From assembly GCF_002563695.1 (NCBI RefSeq), contig NZ_PDJI01000004.1, positions 744,001 to 808,000 of the forward strand: a DNA stretch of 64,000 nt. The letters run 5' to 3'. Under the pieces are notes generated by a model. It made no database searches. It saw only the letters and a list, made by a program, of their open reading frames with translations, and was not told where the DNA came from. The translations under genes and the position numbers were made by a program. Every line of letters begins with the position of its first letter. Within the stretch, counting starts at the first letter, position 1. Origin of the DNA: Georgenia soli (GTDB lineage Bacteria > Actinomycetota > Actinomycetes > Actinomycetales > Actinomycetaceae). Shown piece after piece: positions 30,665-39,640 of the stretch.

Positions 30665-30668
30665 TGGT

Positions 30669-30942
30669 GCTCCTCGGTCGTTGCGGTGACAACAGCTGCG
30701 AGGACGACGGCGCCCGGTCGCCGGCCGTAGCCGGTCCCCTCGCGCTGCCGCGGTACCACCTCGCTTGCCCCGCCCTCCGCCGTGGCGGCGGACGCGACCG
30801 CTCGAGCAGGCTGTGACGGGCCCTCCCGTCCGGTTCTACTGGGGGCCTGCCGCGGAGCCGCTCGCGCGGGACGGCCGGACCCTGTTCTTCCGGAGGCTCG
30901 CCGGTGATGGCCGGGTCGACGCCTGTGGTCCGCAGTCTAACG
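30669..30942 (-). ncRNA. T-box riboswitch (isoleucine) and promoter upstream of ileS
   Basis: The minus strand carries AGGTGGTACCGCGG (30762-30749), a perfect T-box sequence that pairs with the tRNA acceptor end. About 145 nt upstream is GGCCATCACCGGCGAGCCTC, with ATC (30908-30906) as likely Ile specifier in a short stem I as in other actinobacterial ileS leaders. A TAGACT -10 lies at 30940-30935. The ribosome site can pair: TCCTCG-type complement at 30704-30699 against CGAGGA at 30676-30671, so control is probably at translation initiation. The 320-bp gap 30665-30984 is filled by this and the proC promoter. Confidence 0.88.
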
Positions 30943-30984
30943 CGGACGACATACTTGGCCTTTTCGTCGAGCGGAGGAGCGGAC

Positions 30985-31800
30985 ATGAGGGTCGGGTTCA
31001 TCGGGGCGGGCAACATGGCCGGGGCCATCGTGCGCGGGATCGTCGCGGAGGGCACGGTGCCGCCCGAGGACCTGACGGTGACGAGCGCCCACGGCCGCTC
31101 GGCGCAGGCGCTCGCGCGCGAGACGGGCGTGGACGCGGCGGCCGACAACCTCGAGCTCGTCGAGCGCACCGGGCCCGGCGGGGTGGTGGTGGTCGCGGTC
31201 AAGCCGTACCTGTTCGCGGAGGTGCTGGAGCCGCTCGCGGACACCCTCGCCGACCTGGACTCGCTCGTCGTCTCGCTCGCCGCCGGGCTGACCCTGGACA
31301 CGCTCGGCTCGATGCTCGCCCCCGGGCAGAGCGTCGTGCGGGTGATGCCCAACGTCAACGCGATGGTGGGGGCCGGCATGGCGGCCGTGTGCGGCAACGC
31401 GGCCACGACCGAGGACCAGGTCGACGCCGTGGTCGGTCTCTTCGAGACCGTCGGGTCCGCCCTCGTGCTGCCCGAACGCCTGTTCCCGGTCTACTCCGCG
31501 ATCGCCGGCTCCGCCCCCGCGTACGCCGCCCTGTTCGTCGAGGCGCTGGCCCGGGCCGCGGTCCGCAACGGCATGCCGAAGGCCCAGGCCACCCGGATCG
31601 CCGCGCAGACCATGCTCGGCACCGCGCGCACGCTCCTGGAGAAGGGCGTCGCGCCCACCCAGCTGGCCGACATGGTCTCCTCCCCCGGCGGCACGACGGT
31701 CGCCGGCACGGTCGCGCTGGAGGACGCGGGGTTCTCGGCGGCCGTCGTGCGCGGCATCCAGGCGGCGGTGGACCGGGACGCGGAGATCGCGGCGGGCTGA
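30985..31800 (+). CDS. proC: Pyrroline-5-carboxylate reductase
   Basis: A 271-aa ProC making proline from P5C with NAD(P)H. N-terminal GFIGAGNMAGAIVRG is the dinucleotide fold, MPNVNAMVGAGMAAV and the long C-terminal motif MVSSPGGTTVAGTVALEDAGF are diagnostic. ATG at 30985 follows GGAGGAGC. It is divergent from ileS, sharing the upstream region. Confidence 0.95.
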   Translation: MRVGFIGAGNMAGAIVRGIVAEGTVPPEDLTVTSAHGRSAQALARETGVDAAADNLELVERTGPGGVVVVAVKPYLFAEVLEPLADTLADLDSLVVSLAAGLTLDTLGSMLAPGQSVVRVMPNVNAMVGAGMAAVCGNAATTEDQVDAVVGLFETVGSALVLPERLFPVYSAIAGSAPAYAALFVEALARAAVRNGMPKAQATRIAAQTMLGTARTLLEKGVAPTQLADMVSSPGGTTVAGTVALEDAGFSAAVVRGIQAAVDRDAEIAAG

Positions 31801-31864
31801 CCGAACTGTCCACAGCGGTCCGCAACCCCTCCCTTTCCGCGGCGGGCGTTGTTACGGTGGTCAC

Positions 31865-33124
31865 ATGCGAGGACATGGGCGGTGGGTCGGCGGACTGGCC
31901 GCCGCGGCGACTGCCGCGGCGGGCGTGCTCGCGCTCGGGGCGCCGGCGTCGGCAGACCCGGACCCCGTGGGGACCAACCGCGCCGAGCGCTCGCCGCTGC
32001 GGGTCGCGACCTACAACGTCTCGCTGAACCGCCCGTCCGAGGGGGGCCTGGTGGCCGACCTCGCCGACGGCACGGACCCGCAGGCCCGGGCGATCGCCCA
32101 GGTGCTGCAGACCACGCGGCCCGACGTCGTCCTGCTCAACGAGTTCGACCACGACGACGACGGCGCGGCGGTGGACCTGTTCCGCCAGAAGTACCTCGAG
32201 GTGTCCCAGCACGGCGAGTCGCCCGTCCGCTACCCGTACGCCTTCACCGCGCCGGTGAACACCGGGGTGGACTCCGGTTACGACCTCAACAACGACGGCC
32301 GGACGGGCACGGCCGACGACGCGCTCGGGTTCGGCGAGTTCCCCGGCCAGTACGGGATGGTCGTGCTCTCGCGCTACCCGATCGACGCCGACAGCGTGCG
32401 CACCTTCCAGGACTTCCGCTGGAAGGACATGCCCGGCGCGCTCCTGCCGGACGACCCGACCACCGACGAGCCGGCCGACTGGTACAGCCCCGAGGAGCTG
32501 GACGTCCTTCCGCTGTCGAGCAAGTCGCACTGGGACGTCCCCGTGGAGACCGGCCGCGGGACGGTGCACGTGCTCGCGTCGCACCCGACGCCGCCGACGT
32601 TCGACGGGCCGGAGGACCGCAACGGCCTGCGCAACCACGACGAGATCCGGTTCTGGGCGGACTACGTCGGCAGCCGCCGGGACAGCGCCTACATCTACGA
32701 CGACGAGGGCACCGAGGGCGGGCTGCGGCCCGGGAGCCGCTTCGTGGTCGTGGGCGACCAGAACGCCGACCCGCACGACGGCGACTCCGTCCCGGGCGCC
32801 GTCGACCAGCTTCTCGACCACCCGCGCATCCGCGACCCGCGGCCCACGTCGCAGGGGGCGGTCGAGGCCGCCGCCGTCCAGGGCGGGGCGAACAACCACC
32901 ACGAGGGCGACGCCGCCCTGGACACGGCGGACTTCGCCGACGACGCGCCCGGCAACCTCCGGGTCGACTACGCGCTGCCGTCGAAGAACCTGGTCGTCCG
33001 CGGCTCGGGCGTGTTCTGGCCGATGGCGGACCAGGCCGGTTCCGAGCTGACCGGCATGTACCCGTTCCCGACGTCGGACCACCGCCTCGTGTGGGTGGAC
33101 CTCTGGGTGCCGGGCGGGCACTGA
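31865..33124 (+). CDS. Secreted endonuclease/exonuclease/phosphatase-family protein
   Basis: 419 aa. Signal peptide WVGGLAAAATAAAGVLALGAPASA, cleavage probably at ASA-D. The EEP fold is seen in RVATYNVSLN, VVLLNEFDHD (catalytic Glu), the ASHPTPP segment, VVGDQNADPHDGD (Asp/Asn) and the terminal TSDHRLVWVDL (SDH). It is thus an extracellular Mg-dependent phosphodiesterase or nuclease; the substrate is open. A TACGGT hexamer ends 6 bp before the ATG, suggesting a leaderless message. Convergent with the aminotransferase gene. Confidence 0.88.
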   Translation: MRGHGRWVGGLAAAATAAAGVLALGAPASADPDPVGTNRAERSPLRVATYNVSLNRPSEGGLVADLADGTDPQARAIAQVLQTTRPDVVLLNEFDHDDDGAAVDLFRQKYLEVSQHGESPVRYPYAFTAPVNTGVDSGYDLNNDGRTGTADDALGFGEFPGQYGMVVLSRYPIDADSVRTFQDFRWKDMPGALLPDDPTTDEPADWYSPEELDVLPLSSKSHWDVPVETGRGTVHVLASHPTPPTFDGPEDRNGLRNHDEIRFWADYVGSRRDSAYIYDDEGTEGGLRPGSRFVVVGDQNADPHDGDSVPGAVDQLLDHPRIRDPRPTSQGAVEAAAVQGGANNHHEGDAALDTADFADDAPGNLRVDYALPSKNLVVRGSGVFWPMADQAGSELTGMYPFPTSDHRLVWVDLWVPGGH

Positions 33125-33137
33125 GTCAGCACGGCGC

Positions 33138-34466
33138 TCACCCCAGCAGGCGCTCCTCGGCGTCGGTGAGGACCTCGTCGTAGATCGCCAGCGCCCGAGC
33201 GACCTCCTGGTCGGTCACCACGCAAGGCGGGACCACGTGGATCCGGTTGTCGGCGACGAACGCCAGCAGCCCCCGGGCCGCGAGCGCGGCCCGCATGGCC
33301 ACGACCTCCGCCGCCGGCACCGGCTCCCGGGTCGACCTGTCCAGCACCAGGTCCAGCGCCCAGAACACGCCGGTGCCACGCACCTCTCCGACGAGGGGGT
33401 GGCGCGCCGCCAGGGTCCGCAGCCCGGGGCCCAGCACGTCCTCGCCGATGCGGGCGGCGTTCTCGACGACCCCTTCCTCCGCCATGGCGTCGAGCGCGGC
33501 GACGATCGAGGCCATGGCGAGCGGGTGCCCCGAGTAGGTGAGCCCGCCGGGGAAGACCCTGTCGTCGAACGTGGCCGAGATCTCGGCGCTGAGGATCACG
33601 CCGCCGGCGGGGACGTACCCGGAGTTCACACCCTTGGCGAACGTGATCAGGTGGGGCACGACGTCGTGCTGGTCCAGGGCGAACCAGGAGCCGGTCCGCC
33701 CGAACCCGGCCATCACCTCGTCGAGGATCAGCACGATCCCGTACCGGTCCGCGATCTCGCGCACGCCGGGGAGGTAGCCCGGCGGCGGGACGAGCACCCC
33801 GCCGGTGCCGACGACGGTCTCGAGAAGGATCGCGGCGACCGAGCTCGGGCCCTCGGCCTGGACGACCCGCTCGAGGTGGTGGAGCGCCCGCTCGCACTCC
33901 TCGGCCTCGGTGCTGGCCCAGAACTCCGAGCGGTACAGGAACGGCCCGAAGACGTGCACGTGGCCGCGTGCGTACTCGTTGGGGACGCGCCGCCAGTCGC
34001 CGGTCGCGACGATCGCGGCGCCCGTGTTGCCGTGGTACGAGCGGTAGAAGGAGATCACCTTGTCCCGGCCGGTGTGCAGCCGGGCCATCCGGATGGCGTT
34101 CTCGTTCGCGTCGGCACCGCCGTTGGTGAAGAACACCTTGGTGAAGCCGTCCGGGGCGTGGGAGAGGATCCGCTCGGCCGCCTCGCCGCGCGCGAGGTTG
34201 GCGTACCCGGGCGCCACGGTGGCCAGCAGCCCGGCCTGCTCCTGGATCGCGGCCACCACCCGGGGGTGCCCGTGCCCGATGTTGAGGTTGACCAGCTGGG
34301 AGGAGAAGTCGAGGTAGGTGCGTCCGTCCTCGTCCACGACCTCGCAGCCCCGGCCCGTGACGACAGTCATCGGGTCGAGCCCCGCCTGCGCCGACCAGGA
34401 GTGGAAGATGTGGGCGCGGTCGAGCTCGCGGGCCCGGCCGGCCCGGACGTCCTGGGGTGCGGTCAC
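33138..34466 (-). CDS. Class III PLP aminotransferase (probable beta-alanine/omega-amino acid transaminase)
   Basis: A 442-aa fold-type I aminotransferase. FTNGGADANENAIRMAR binds phosphate, ILDEVMAGFGRTGSWFAL holds the Asp contacting the PLP ring, and Lys in ITFAKGVNSGYVP forms the Schiff base. As last gene of a pyrimidine-degradation operon it most likely converts beta-alanine to malonate semialdehyde; the same fold also covers GABA and other omega-amino acids, so the exact substrate is inferred. GTG start. Confidence 0.88.
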   Translation of the reverse strand: MTAPQDVRAGRARELDRAHIFHSWSAQAGLDPMTVVTGRGCEVVDEDGRTYLDFSSQLVNLNIGHGHPRVVAAIQEQAGLLATVAPGYANLARGEAAERILSHAPDGFTKVFFTNGGADANENAIRMARLHTGRDKVISFYRSYHGNTGAAIVATGDWRRVPNEYARGHVHVFGPFLYRSEFWASTEAEECERALHHLERVVQAEGPSSVAAILLETVVGTGGVLVPPPGYLPGVREIADRYGIVLILDEVMAGFGRTGSWFALDQHDVVPHLITFAKGVNSGYVPAGGVILSAEISATFDDRVFPGGLTYSGHPLAMASIVAALDAMAEEGVVENAARIGEDVLGPGLRTLAARHPLVGEVRGTGVFWALDLVLDRSTREPVPAAEVVAMRAALAARGLLAFVADNRIHVVPPCVVTDQEVARALAIYDEVLTDAEERLLG

Positions 34467-34536
34467 GGTTCGCTCCTCCTTCGGTCCTGCGGACCGCTCG
34501 GTGGCGGACTGCTCGGTGCTGCGGACTGCTCGGGCC

Positions 34537-36063
34537 TCAGGTGTGCTGGGGGAACCCGAGGTTGATGCCGCCGTGGCTGGGGGCGGGCCACCGGGTGGTG
34601 ATCGCCTTGGTGCGGGTGAAGAAGTGGACGCCGTCGGGGCCGTAGGCGTGGGAGTCGCCGAAGAGGGAGCTCTTCCACCCGCCGAAGGAGTGGTACCCCA
34701 CCGGGACGGGGATCGGCACGTTGATGCCGACCATGCCCACCTCGACGTCGCCGGCGAACCGGCGGGCGGCTCCGCCGTCGGCCGTGAAGATGGCGGTGCC
34801 GTTGCCGTACGGGTTGGCGTTGATCAGGTCGACCGCCTCCTCGTAGCTGCCGACCCGCAGCACCGACAGGACCGGGCCGAAGATCTCGTCGGTGTACACG
34901 CTCATCGCCGGGGTGACCCGGTCCAGCAGCGTGGGGCCGAGCCAGAAGCCGTCCGCCCCGCCGTCGGCCTCGACGCCGCGCCCGTCGAGCACCACCTCGG
35001 CGCCGGCCTCCCGGCCGGCGTCGACGTACCCGGCCACCCGGTCGCGGTGGGCGCGGGTGATAAGGGGGCCCATGTCGCAGCCCCGCCGTCCGTCACCGAC
35101 CCGCAGGGCCCGCGAGCGCTCGGCGATCCTGGCGACGAGCTCGTCGGCCACGGGCTCGACGACGACGAGGGCCGAGACGGCCATGCACCGCTCCCCCGCC
35201 GAGCCGTACCCGGCGTTGACGGCGGCGTCCGCGGCGAGGTCGAGGTCGGCGTCGGGCAGGACGACCATGTGGTTCTTGGCGCCGCCGAGCGCCTGGACCC
35301 GCTTGCCGTGGGCGGTGGCGGTCTCGTAGACGTGCCGCGCCACCGGTGTGGAGCCGACGAAGGAGACCGCCCTGATGTCGGGGTGGGTCAGCAGGGCGTC
35401 GACGGCGGTCCTCTCGCCCTGCACGACGTTGAACACCCCGGCCGGCAGGCCGGCCTCGGCGAGGCGCTCCGCCATCCACAGCGAGGCCGACGGGTCCTTC
35501 TCCGAGGGCTTGAGCACCACCGTGTTCCCCGCGGCGATCGCGATCGGGAAGAACCACATCGGCACCATGGCCGGGAAGTTGAACGGCGAGATGATCGCCA
35601 CCGGCCCCAGGGGCTGGTGCACCGACGAGACGTCGACGCCCGTGGAGACGTTCTCCGAGGTGGCGCCCTTGAGCAGGTGCGGGATCCCGCAGGCGAACTC
35701 GACCACCTCGAGGCCCCGGCTGACCTCGCCGAGGGCGTCGGAGAGCACCTTGCCGTGCTCGGCCGTGAGGACCGCCGCGAGCTCCTCCCGGCGTGCGGCG
35801 AGCAGCTCGCGGAACGCGAACAGCACCTGCGTGCGGCGAGCGAGGGAGGTGTCCCGCCAGGCGGGGAAGGCGGCCCTCGCCGACGCGACGGCGGCGTCGA
35901 CGTCCTCCGCCGAGGCGTGCGCGACCCGGCGGGCCACCTCACCGGTCGCCGGGTCGAACACCTCCCCGGAACGGGTGGAGGTGCCGGCGAACGGCCCTCC
36001 GTCCACCCAGTGCGCCACCACGGAGGTGGCGGGCGGGGACGTGGTGGTCTGGGCGGTGGTCAT
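34537..36063 (-). CDS. CoA-acylating (methyl)malonate-semialdehyde dehydrogenase
   Basis: A 508-aa aldehyde dehydrogenase of the MmsA/IolA family: ISPFNFPAMVPMWFFPIAIAAGNTVVLKPSEKDP, FVGSTPVARHVYETA, GAKNHMVVLPDAD and catalytic Cys in GSAGERCMAVSAL. It would oxidise malonate semialdehyde to acetyl-CoA (or methylmalonate semialdehyde to propionyl-CoA). ATG at 36063, with GAGGAG before it, is preferred to an ATG 21 bp upstream that overlaps the previous gene. Confidence 0.92.
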   Translation of the reverse strand: MTTAQTTTSPPATSVVAHWVDGGPFAGTSTRSGEVFDPATGEVARRVAHASAEDVDAAVASARAAFPAWRDTSLARRTQVLFAFRELLAARREELAAVLTAEHGKVLSDALGEVSRGLEVVEFACGIPHLLKGATSENVSTGVDVSSVHQPLGPVAIISPFNFPAMVPMWFFPIAIAAGNTVVLKPSEKDPSASLWMAERLAEAGLPAGVFNVVQGERTAVDALLTHPDIRAVSFVGSTPVARHVYETATAHGKRVQALGGAKNHMVVLPDADLDLAADAAVNAGYGSAGERCMAVSALVVVEPVADELVARIAERSRALRVGDGRRGCDMGPLITRAHRDRVAGYVDAGREAGAEVVLDGRGVEADGGADGFWLGPTLLDRVTPAMSVYTDEIFGPVLSVLRVGSYEEAVDLINANPYGNGTAIFTADGGAARRFAGDVEVGMVGINVPIPVPVGYHSFGGWKSSLFGDSHAYGPDGVHFFTRTKAITTRWPAPSHGGINLGFPQHT

Positions 36064-36080
36064 GGTCGTCTCCTCATGGT

Positions 36081-37097
36081 TCATGCCTTCGCCAGGACGT
36101 GGGCCCGCAGCGCGGGGATGACGTGCTCGCCGTACTCGCGCAGCGTCTCCTCCTTGTTGTCGTGCATGAGGTAGCCGGCGAACTGGGTGACGCCGAGCGC
36201 GGCGAGCTCCTTGAGGCGGGCCACGTGCTCGGGCCAGGGGCCGAGGAGGCAGAACCGCTCGACCACCTCGTCGGGCACGAAGTCGGTGTGGGTGTTCCCG
36301 GCCCGGCCGTGCTGGTTGTAGTCGTAGCCCCGGCGGCCGGCGATGTAGTCGGTCAGCGAGCGTGGCAGGTCCGAGTCCGCGCCGTACCGGGCGACGAGCT
36401 CGGCGACGTGGTTGCCCACCATGCCGCCGAACCAGCGGGTCTGGTCGTGCATGTGGGGGCGGTCCTCCCCCACGTACATGGGCGCGGCGACGCAGAACTG
36501 CAGGGAGTCCGGGTCGCGCCCGGCCCGCTCGGCGGCCTCGCGCACCACCCGGATCGTCCAGGCGGTGACGTCGGGGTCGGCGAGCTGGAGGATGAACCCG
36601 TCCGCGACGTCGCCGGTCAGGGCGAGGGTCCTGGGACCGTACCCGGCCACCCAGACCTCGAGCCGGGAGCTGAGCGTCCACGGGAAGCGCACGCTGGAGC
36701 CGTTGATCTCCACCGGGCGGGCGTTGCCGAGCTCCCGGATGACGTGCACCGCGTCGCGCAGCTGGGCGAGCGTGGCGGGGCGGCCGTTGAGGACGCGGAC
36801 CGCGGAGTCCCCGCGCCCGATCCCGCAGACCGTCCGGTTGCCGAACATCTCGTTGAGCGTGGCGAAGGCCGACGCCGTCACGGTCACGTCCCGGGTGATG
36901 GGGTTGGTGACCATCGGCCCGACCACCACCTTGCGGGTGTGCGCCAGGATCTGGCTGTAGACGACGAACGGCTCCTGCCAGAGGAGGTGGGAGTCGAACG
37001 TCCACACGTGCGAGAAGCCGTGCGTCTCCGCCAGGCGGGCCAGGTCCACCACCCGCGACGCCGGGGGGTTGTTCTGCAGCACGACACCGAAGTCCAC
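36081..37097 (-). CDS. LLM-class oxidoreductase of the hydantoinase-linked F420-type family
   Basis: A 338-aa luciferase-like TIM barrel: DFGVVLQNNPPASRVVDLARLAETHGFSHVWTFDSHLLWQE, MVTNPITRDVTV, RTVCGIGRGDSAVRVLNG. This matches my memory of the F420-dependent LLM family repeatedly found beside dihydropyrimidinase genes. Cofactor (F420 or FMN) and reaction are not proven; in this operon it might reduce or oxidise a pyrimidine ring, replacing the missing dihydropyrimidine dehydrogenase. GTG at 37097 follows GAGGAGG and matches the family N-terminus. Confidence 0.85.
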   Translation of the reverse strand: MDFGVVLQNNPPASRVVDLARLAETHGFSHVWTFDSHLLWQEPFVVYSQILAHTRKVVVGPMVTNPITRDVTVTASAFATLNEMFGNRTVCGIGRGDSAVRVLNGRPATLAQLRDAVHVIRELGNARPVEINGSSVRFPWTLSSRLEVWVAGYGPRTLALTGDVADGFILQLADPDVTAWTIRVVREAAERAGRDPDSLQFCVAAPMYVGEDRPHMHDQTRWFGGMVGNHVAELVARYGADSDLPRSLTDYIAGRRGYDYNQHGRAGNTHTDFVPDEVVERFCLLGPWPEHVARLKELAALGVTQFAGYLMHDNKEETLREYGEHVIPALRAHVLAKA

Positions 37098-37111
37098 GGG
37101 CCGGGCCTCCT

Positions 37112-38530
37112 CTACACCAGGTACTGGGACAGGCAGCGGCGCAGGTACTTCCCGTGGCCCGGCCGGCCGTGGAACTGACCGCCGTCGACCACGACCGCGC
37201 CGCGGGAGATGACGGTGTCGACGTGCCCGTCGACCTCGAACCCCTCGTAGGCGGAGTAGTCCATGTTCATGTGGTGGGTCCTGCCGACCCCGATGCTCGT
37301 GTGCCCGTTCGGGTCGTACACGACGACGTCGCCGTCGGCCCCGGGGGCGATGACCCCCTTGCGCCCGTACAGGCCGAACATCCGCGCCGGGGTGACGCAG
37401 CACAGCTCCACCCACCGCTCGAGGGTGATCTCGCCGGTGACGACGCCCTGGTACAGCAGGTCCATCCGGTGCTCGACCCCGCCGATCCCGTTGGGGATCT
37501 TGGAGAAGTTGCCCACGCCCATCTCCTTCTGGTCCTTCATGCAGAAGGGGCAGTGGTCGGTGGAGACGACCTGGAGGTGGTTGGTGCGCAGCGAGTGCCA
37601 CAGGTGGTTCTGGTGGCCCTCCGCCCGCGAGCGCAGCGGGGTCGAGCACACCCACTTGGCGCCCTCGAAGCCGGGGGCGCCGAGCTGCTCCTCGAGGGAG
37701 AGGTAGAGGTACTGCGGGCACGTCTCGCCGAAGACGTTCTGCCCCCGCGCGCGGGCGGCGGCGATCTGGTCGGCGGCCTGCCTGGCCGAGACGTGCACGA
37801 TGTAGAGCGGTGCGCCGGTGAGGTCGGCCAGCATGATGAGCCGGTGGGTGGCCTCCGCCTCCGCCTGCCACGGCCGGGTGAGGCCGTGGTAGATCGGGTC
37901 CGTGTCCCCGCGCTCGATCGCCTGCTGGACCAGCACGTCGATGACGGAGCCGTTCTCGGCGTGGCCCATGATCATCGCGCCCGTGTCCGCGGCGCGCTGC
38001 ATCGCCCTGAGGATCTGGCCGTCGTCGGAGAGGAAGACGCCCTTGTAGGCGGTGAAGAGCTTGAAGCTCGTCACGCCCTCGTCCATCAGCTCGTTCATCG
38101 CCGTGAGGGTGGAGTCCTGCACGTCCGAGAGGATCTGGTGGAACCCGTAGTCGATCGCGGAGCTCCCGTCGGCCTTGCCGTGCCAGGCCTGGTACTGCTC
38201 CACCGGGTGCTGGCCGGGGTACTGGACCACGAAGTCGACGATCGTGGTGGTGCCGCCCCAGGCTGCCGCCGTCGTCCCGGACTCGAAGGTGTCCGAGGCG
38301 AAGGTGCCGCCGAAGGGCATCTCCATGTGGGTGTGGGCGTCGATCCCGCCCGGGATGACGTACTTGCCGGTCGCGTCGATCACCGTGTCGACGTTGGCGG
38401 CGACGTCGAAACCCAGGACCGTCGAGCCCGGCGGCAGGACGGCCGCGATGGTCTCGCCGTCGATGAGGACGTCGGCCTCCGAGCGGCCGGTCGAGCTGAC
38501 GACGGTGCCACCGGTGACGAGGGTCTTCAC
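37112..38530 (-). CDS. hydA: Dihydropyrimidinase
   Basis: A 472-aa cyclic amidohydrolase. Metal ligands: GGIDAHTHMEMPFGG, carboxylated Lys in SFKLFTAYKG, His in MGHAENGS and IVHVSARQAA, Asp in STDHCPFCMK. It opens dihydrouracil/dihydrothymine to N-carbamoyl-beta-amino acids. It lies between the ureidopropionase and LLM genes, 14 bp from each, in one operon. GTG start. D-hydantoinase activity is an alternative reading. Confidence 0.93.
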   Translation of the reverse strand: MKTLVTGGTVVSSTGRSEADVLIDGETIAAVLPPGSTVLGFDVAANVDTVIDATGKYVIPGGIDAHTHMEMPFGGTFASDTFESGTTAAAWGGTTTIVDFVVQYPGQHPVEQYQAWHGKADGSSAIDYGFHQILSDVQDSTLTAMNELMDEGVTSFKLFTAYKGVFLSDDGQILRAMQRAADTGAMIMGHAENGSVIDVLVQQAIERGDTDPIYHGLTRPWQAEAEATHRLIMLADLTGAPLYIVHVSARQAADQIAAARARGQNVFGETCPQYLYLSLEEQLGAPGFEGAKWVCSTPLRSRAEGHQNHLWHSLRTNHLQVVSTDHCPFCMKDQKEMGVGNFSKIPNGIGGVEHRMDLLYQGVVTGEITLERWVELCCVTPARMFGLYGRKGVIAPGADGDVVVYDPNGHTSIGVGRTHHMNMDYSAYEGFEVDGHVDTVISRGAVVVDGGQFHGRPGHGKYLRRCLSQYLV

Positions 38531-38543
38531 GGGCCTGGCTCCG

Positions 38544-39392
38544 TCACGGCGCCGTGACGGCGACGTAGGAGTCCGGGCGGCGGTCGCGGTAGAACTGCCA
38601 GCGGTCGCGGACCTCCCGGATGAGGTCGAGGTCGATCTCCCAGATCTTCAGCTCGGGCTCGGTGCTCGAGGCCCACTCCCCCACGAACATCCCGTCCGGC
38701 CCGACCACGTAGGAGCTGCCGTAGAACTTCACGGCCTCGTCGCCGTACTCGTTGGTCTCGGCGCCCACGCGGTTGGCCGCCGCGACGAAGTACTCGTTGG
38801 CCAGCGCGGCGGCCGGCTGCTCGAGCTCCCAGTTGCGGTTGGAGATGCCGGGCGCGGTCGCGTTGGGGTTGAAGACGATCTCGGCGCCGTTCAGCCCCAG
38901 CTCGCGCCAGCCCTCAGGGAAGTGCCGGTCGTAGCAGATGTAGAGGCCGACCTTGCCGATGGCGGTGTCGAACACGGGGTAGCCGAGGTTGCCGGGCCGG
39001 AAGTAGAACTTCTCCCAGAACTTCGGCAGGTGCGGCAGGTGGTGCTTGCGGTACTTCCCGAGGACGGTGCCGTCCGCGTCGACGATGACCGCGGTGTTGT
39101 AGTAGATGCCGGGCCGTTCCTCCTCGTAGATCGGCAGCACGATCACCATCCCCAGCTCCTTGGCGAGGGCGGCGAACCGCTCGGTGGTCGGGCCGGGGAC
39201 CGGCTCGGCGTAGGAGTAGTACTTCGTGTCCTGGGTGATGCCGAAGTAGGGACCGTAGAAGAGCTCCTGGAAGCAGATCGCCTCGGCTCCCTGGGCGGCC
39301 GCCTGGCGCGTCCAGTCCTCGTGGCGGGCGATCATCGACTCCTTGTCGCCTGTCCACGGGGTCTGGGTCAGCGCGATCTTCCGGACGGTCAT
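38544..39392 (-). CDS. Nitrilase-superfamily beta-ureidopropionase
   Basis: A 282-aa carbon-nitrogen hydrolase. The Glu-Lys-Cys triad is visible: ICFQELFYGPYF, LGKYRKHHLP, GLYICYDRHFPEGW. It should hydrolyse N-carbamoyl-beta-alanine to beta-alanine, CO2 and ammonia, the step after dihydropyrimidinase. ATG at 39392 with GGAGG before it. First gene of the operon, divergent from the F420-0 importer genes. N-carbamoylputrescine amidase is the main alternative; context favours pyrimidine breakdown. Confidence 0.9.
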   Translation of the reverse strand: MTVRKIALTQTPWTGDKESMIARHEDWTRQAAAQGAEAICFQELFYGPYFGITQDTKYYSYAEPVPGPTTERFAALAKELGMVIVLPIYEEERPGIYYNTAVIVDADGTVLGKYRKHHLPHLPKFWEKFYFRPGNLGYPVFDTAIGKVGLYICYDRHFPEGWRELGLNGAEIVFNPNATAPGISNRNWELEQPAAALANEYFVAAANRVGAETNEYGDEAVKFYGSSYVVGPDGMFVGEWASSTEPELKIWEIDLDLIREVRDRWQFYRDRRPDSYVAVTAP

Positions 39393-39640
39393 CGGGTCCT
39401 CCATCGGGGGCGACAGCGGTGCGGCCCTGACACCCCCGGCGACGCTGCCGGCGGTCCAGGTGCCCATGGTGCCCCGAGCCGTCCGTCTGCGGGCGCGAAT
39501 GCAGGGTGGGCGCCCACTAGGATGGCGGTGGACCTCGGGTCGGCACTGACCCGGAGCGTGGGCCTGGACGTGGGTCACCGTCCGCCGATGCGCAGCGCAG
39601 TGACTGCGGCGACCAGCCCGACGACCTCCGGAGCGCCCTC
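39393..39640 (+). promoter_or_regulatory. Divergent promoter region between the pyrimidine operon and the importer
   Basis: 248 bp without a gene. For the importer, TAGGAT at 39518-39523 is a plausible -10, giving a leader of ~110 nt that contains a small GGGTC...GACCC hairpin around 39537-39553. GGAG at 39630-39633 is the ribosome site. For the minus-strand operon only the GGAGG site is clear. No recognised operator. Confidence 0.45.
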
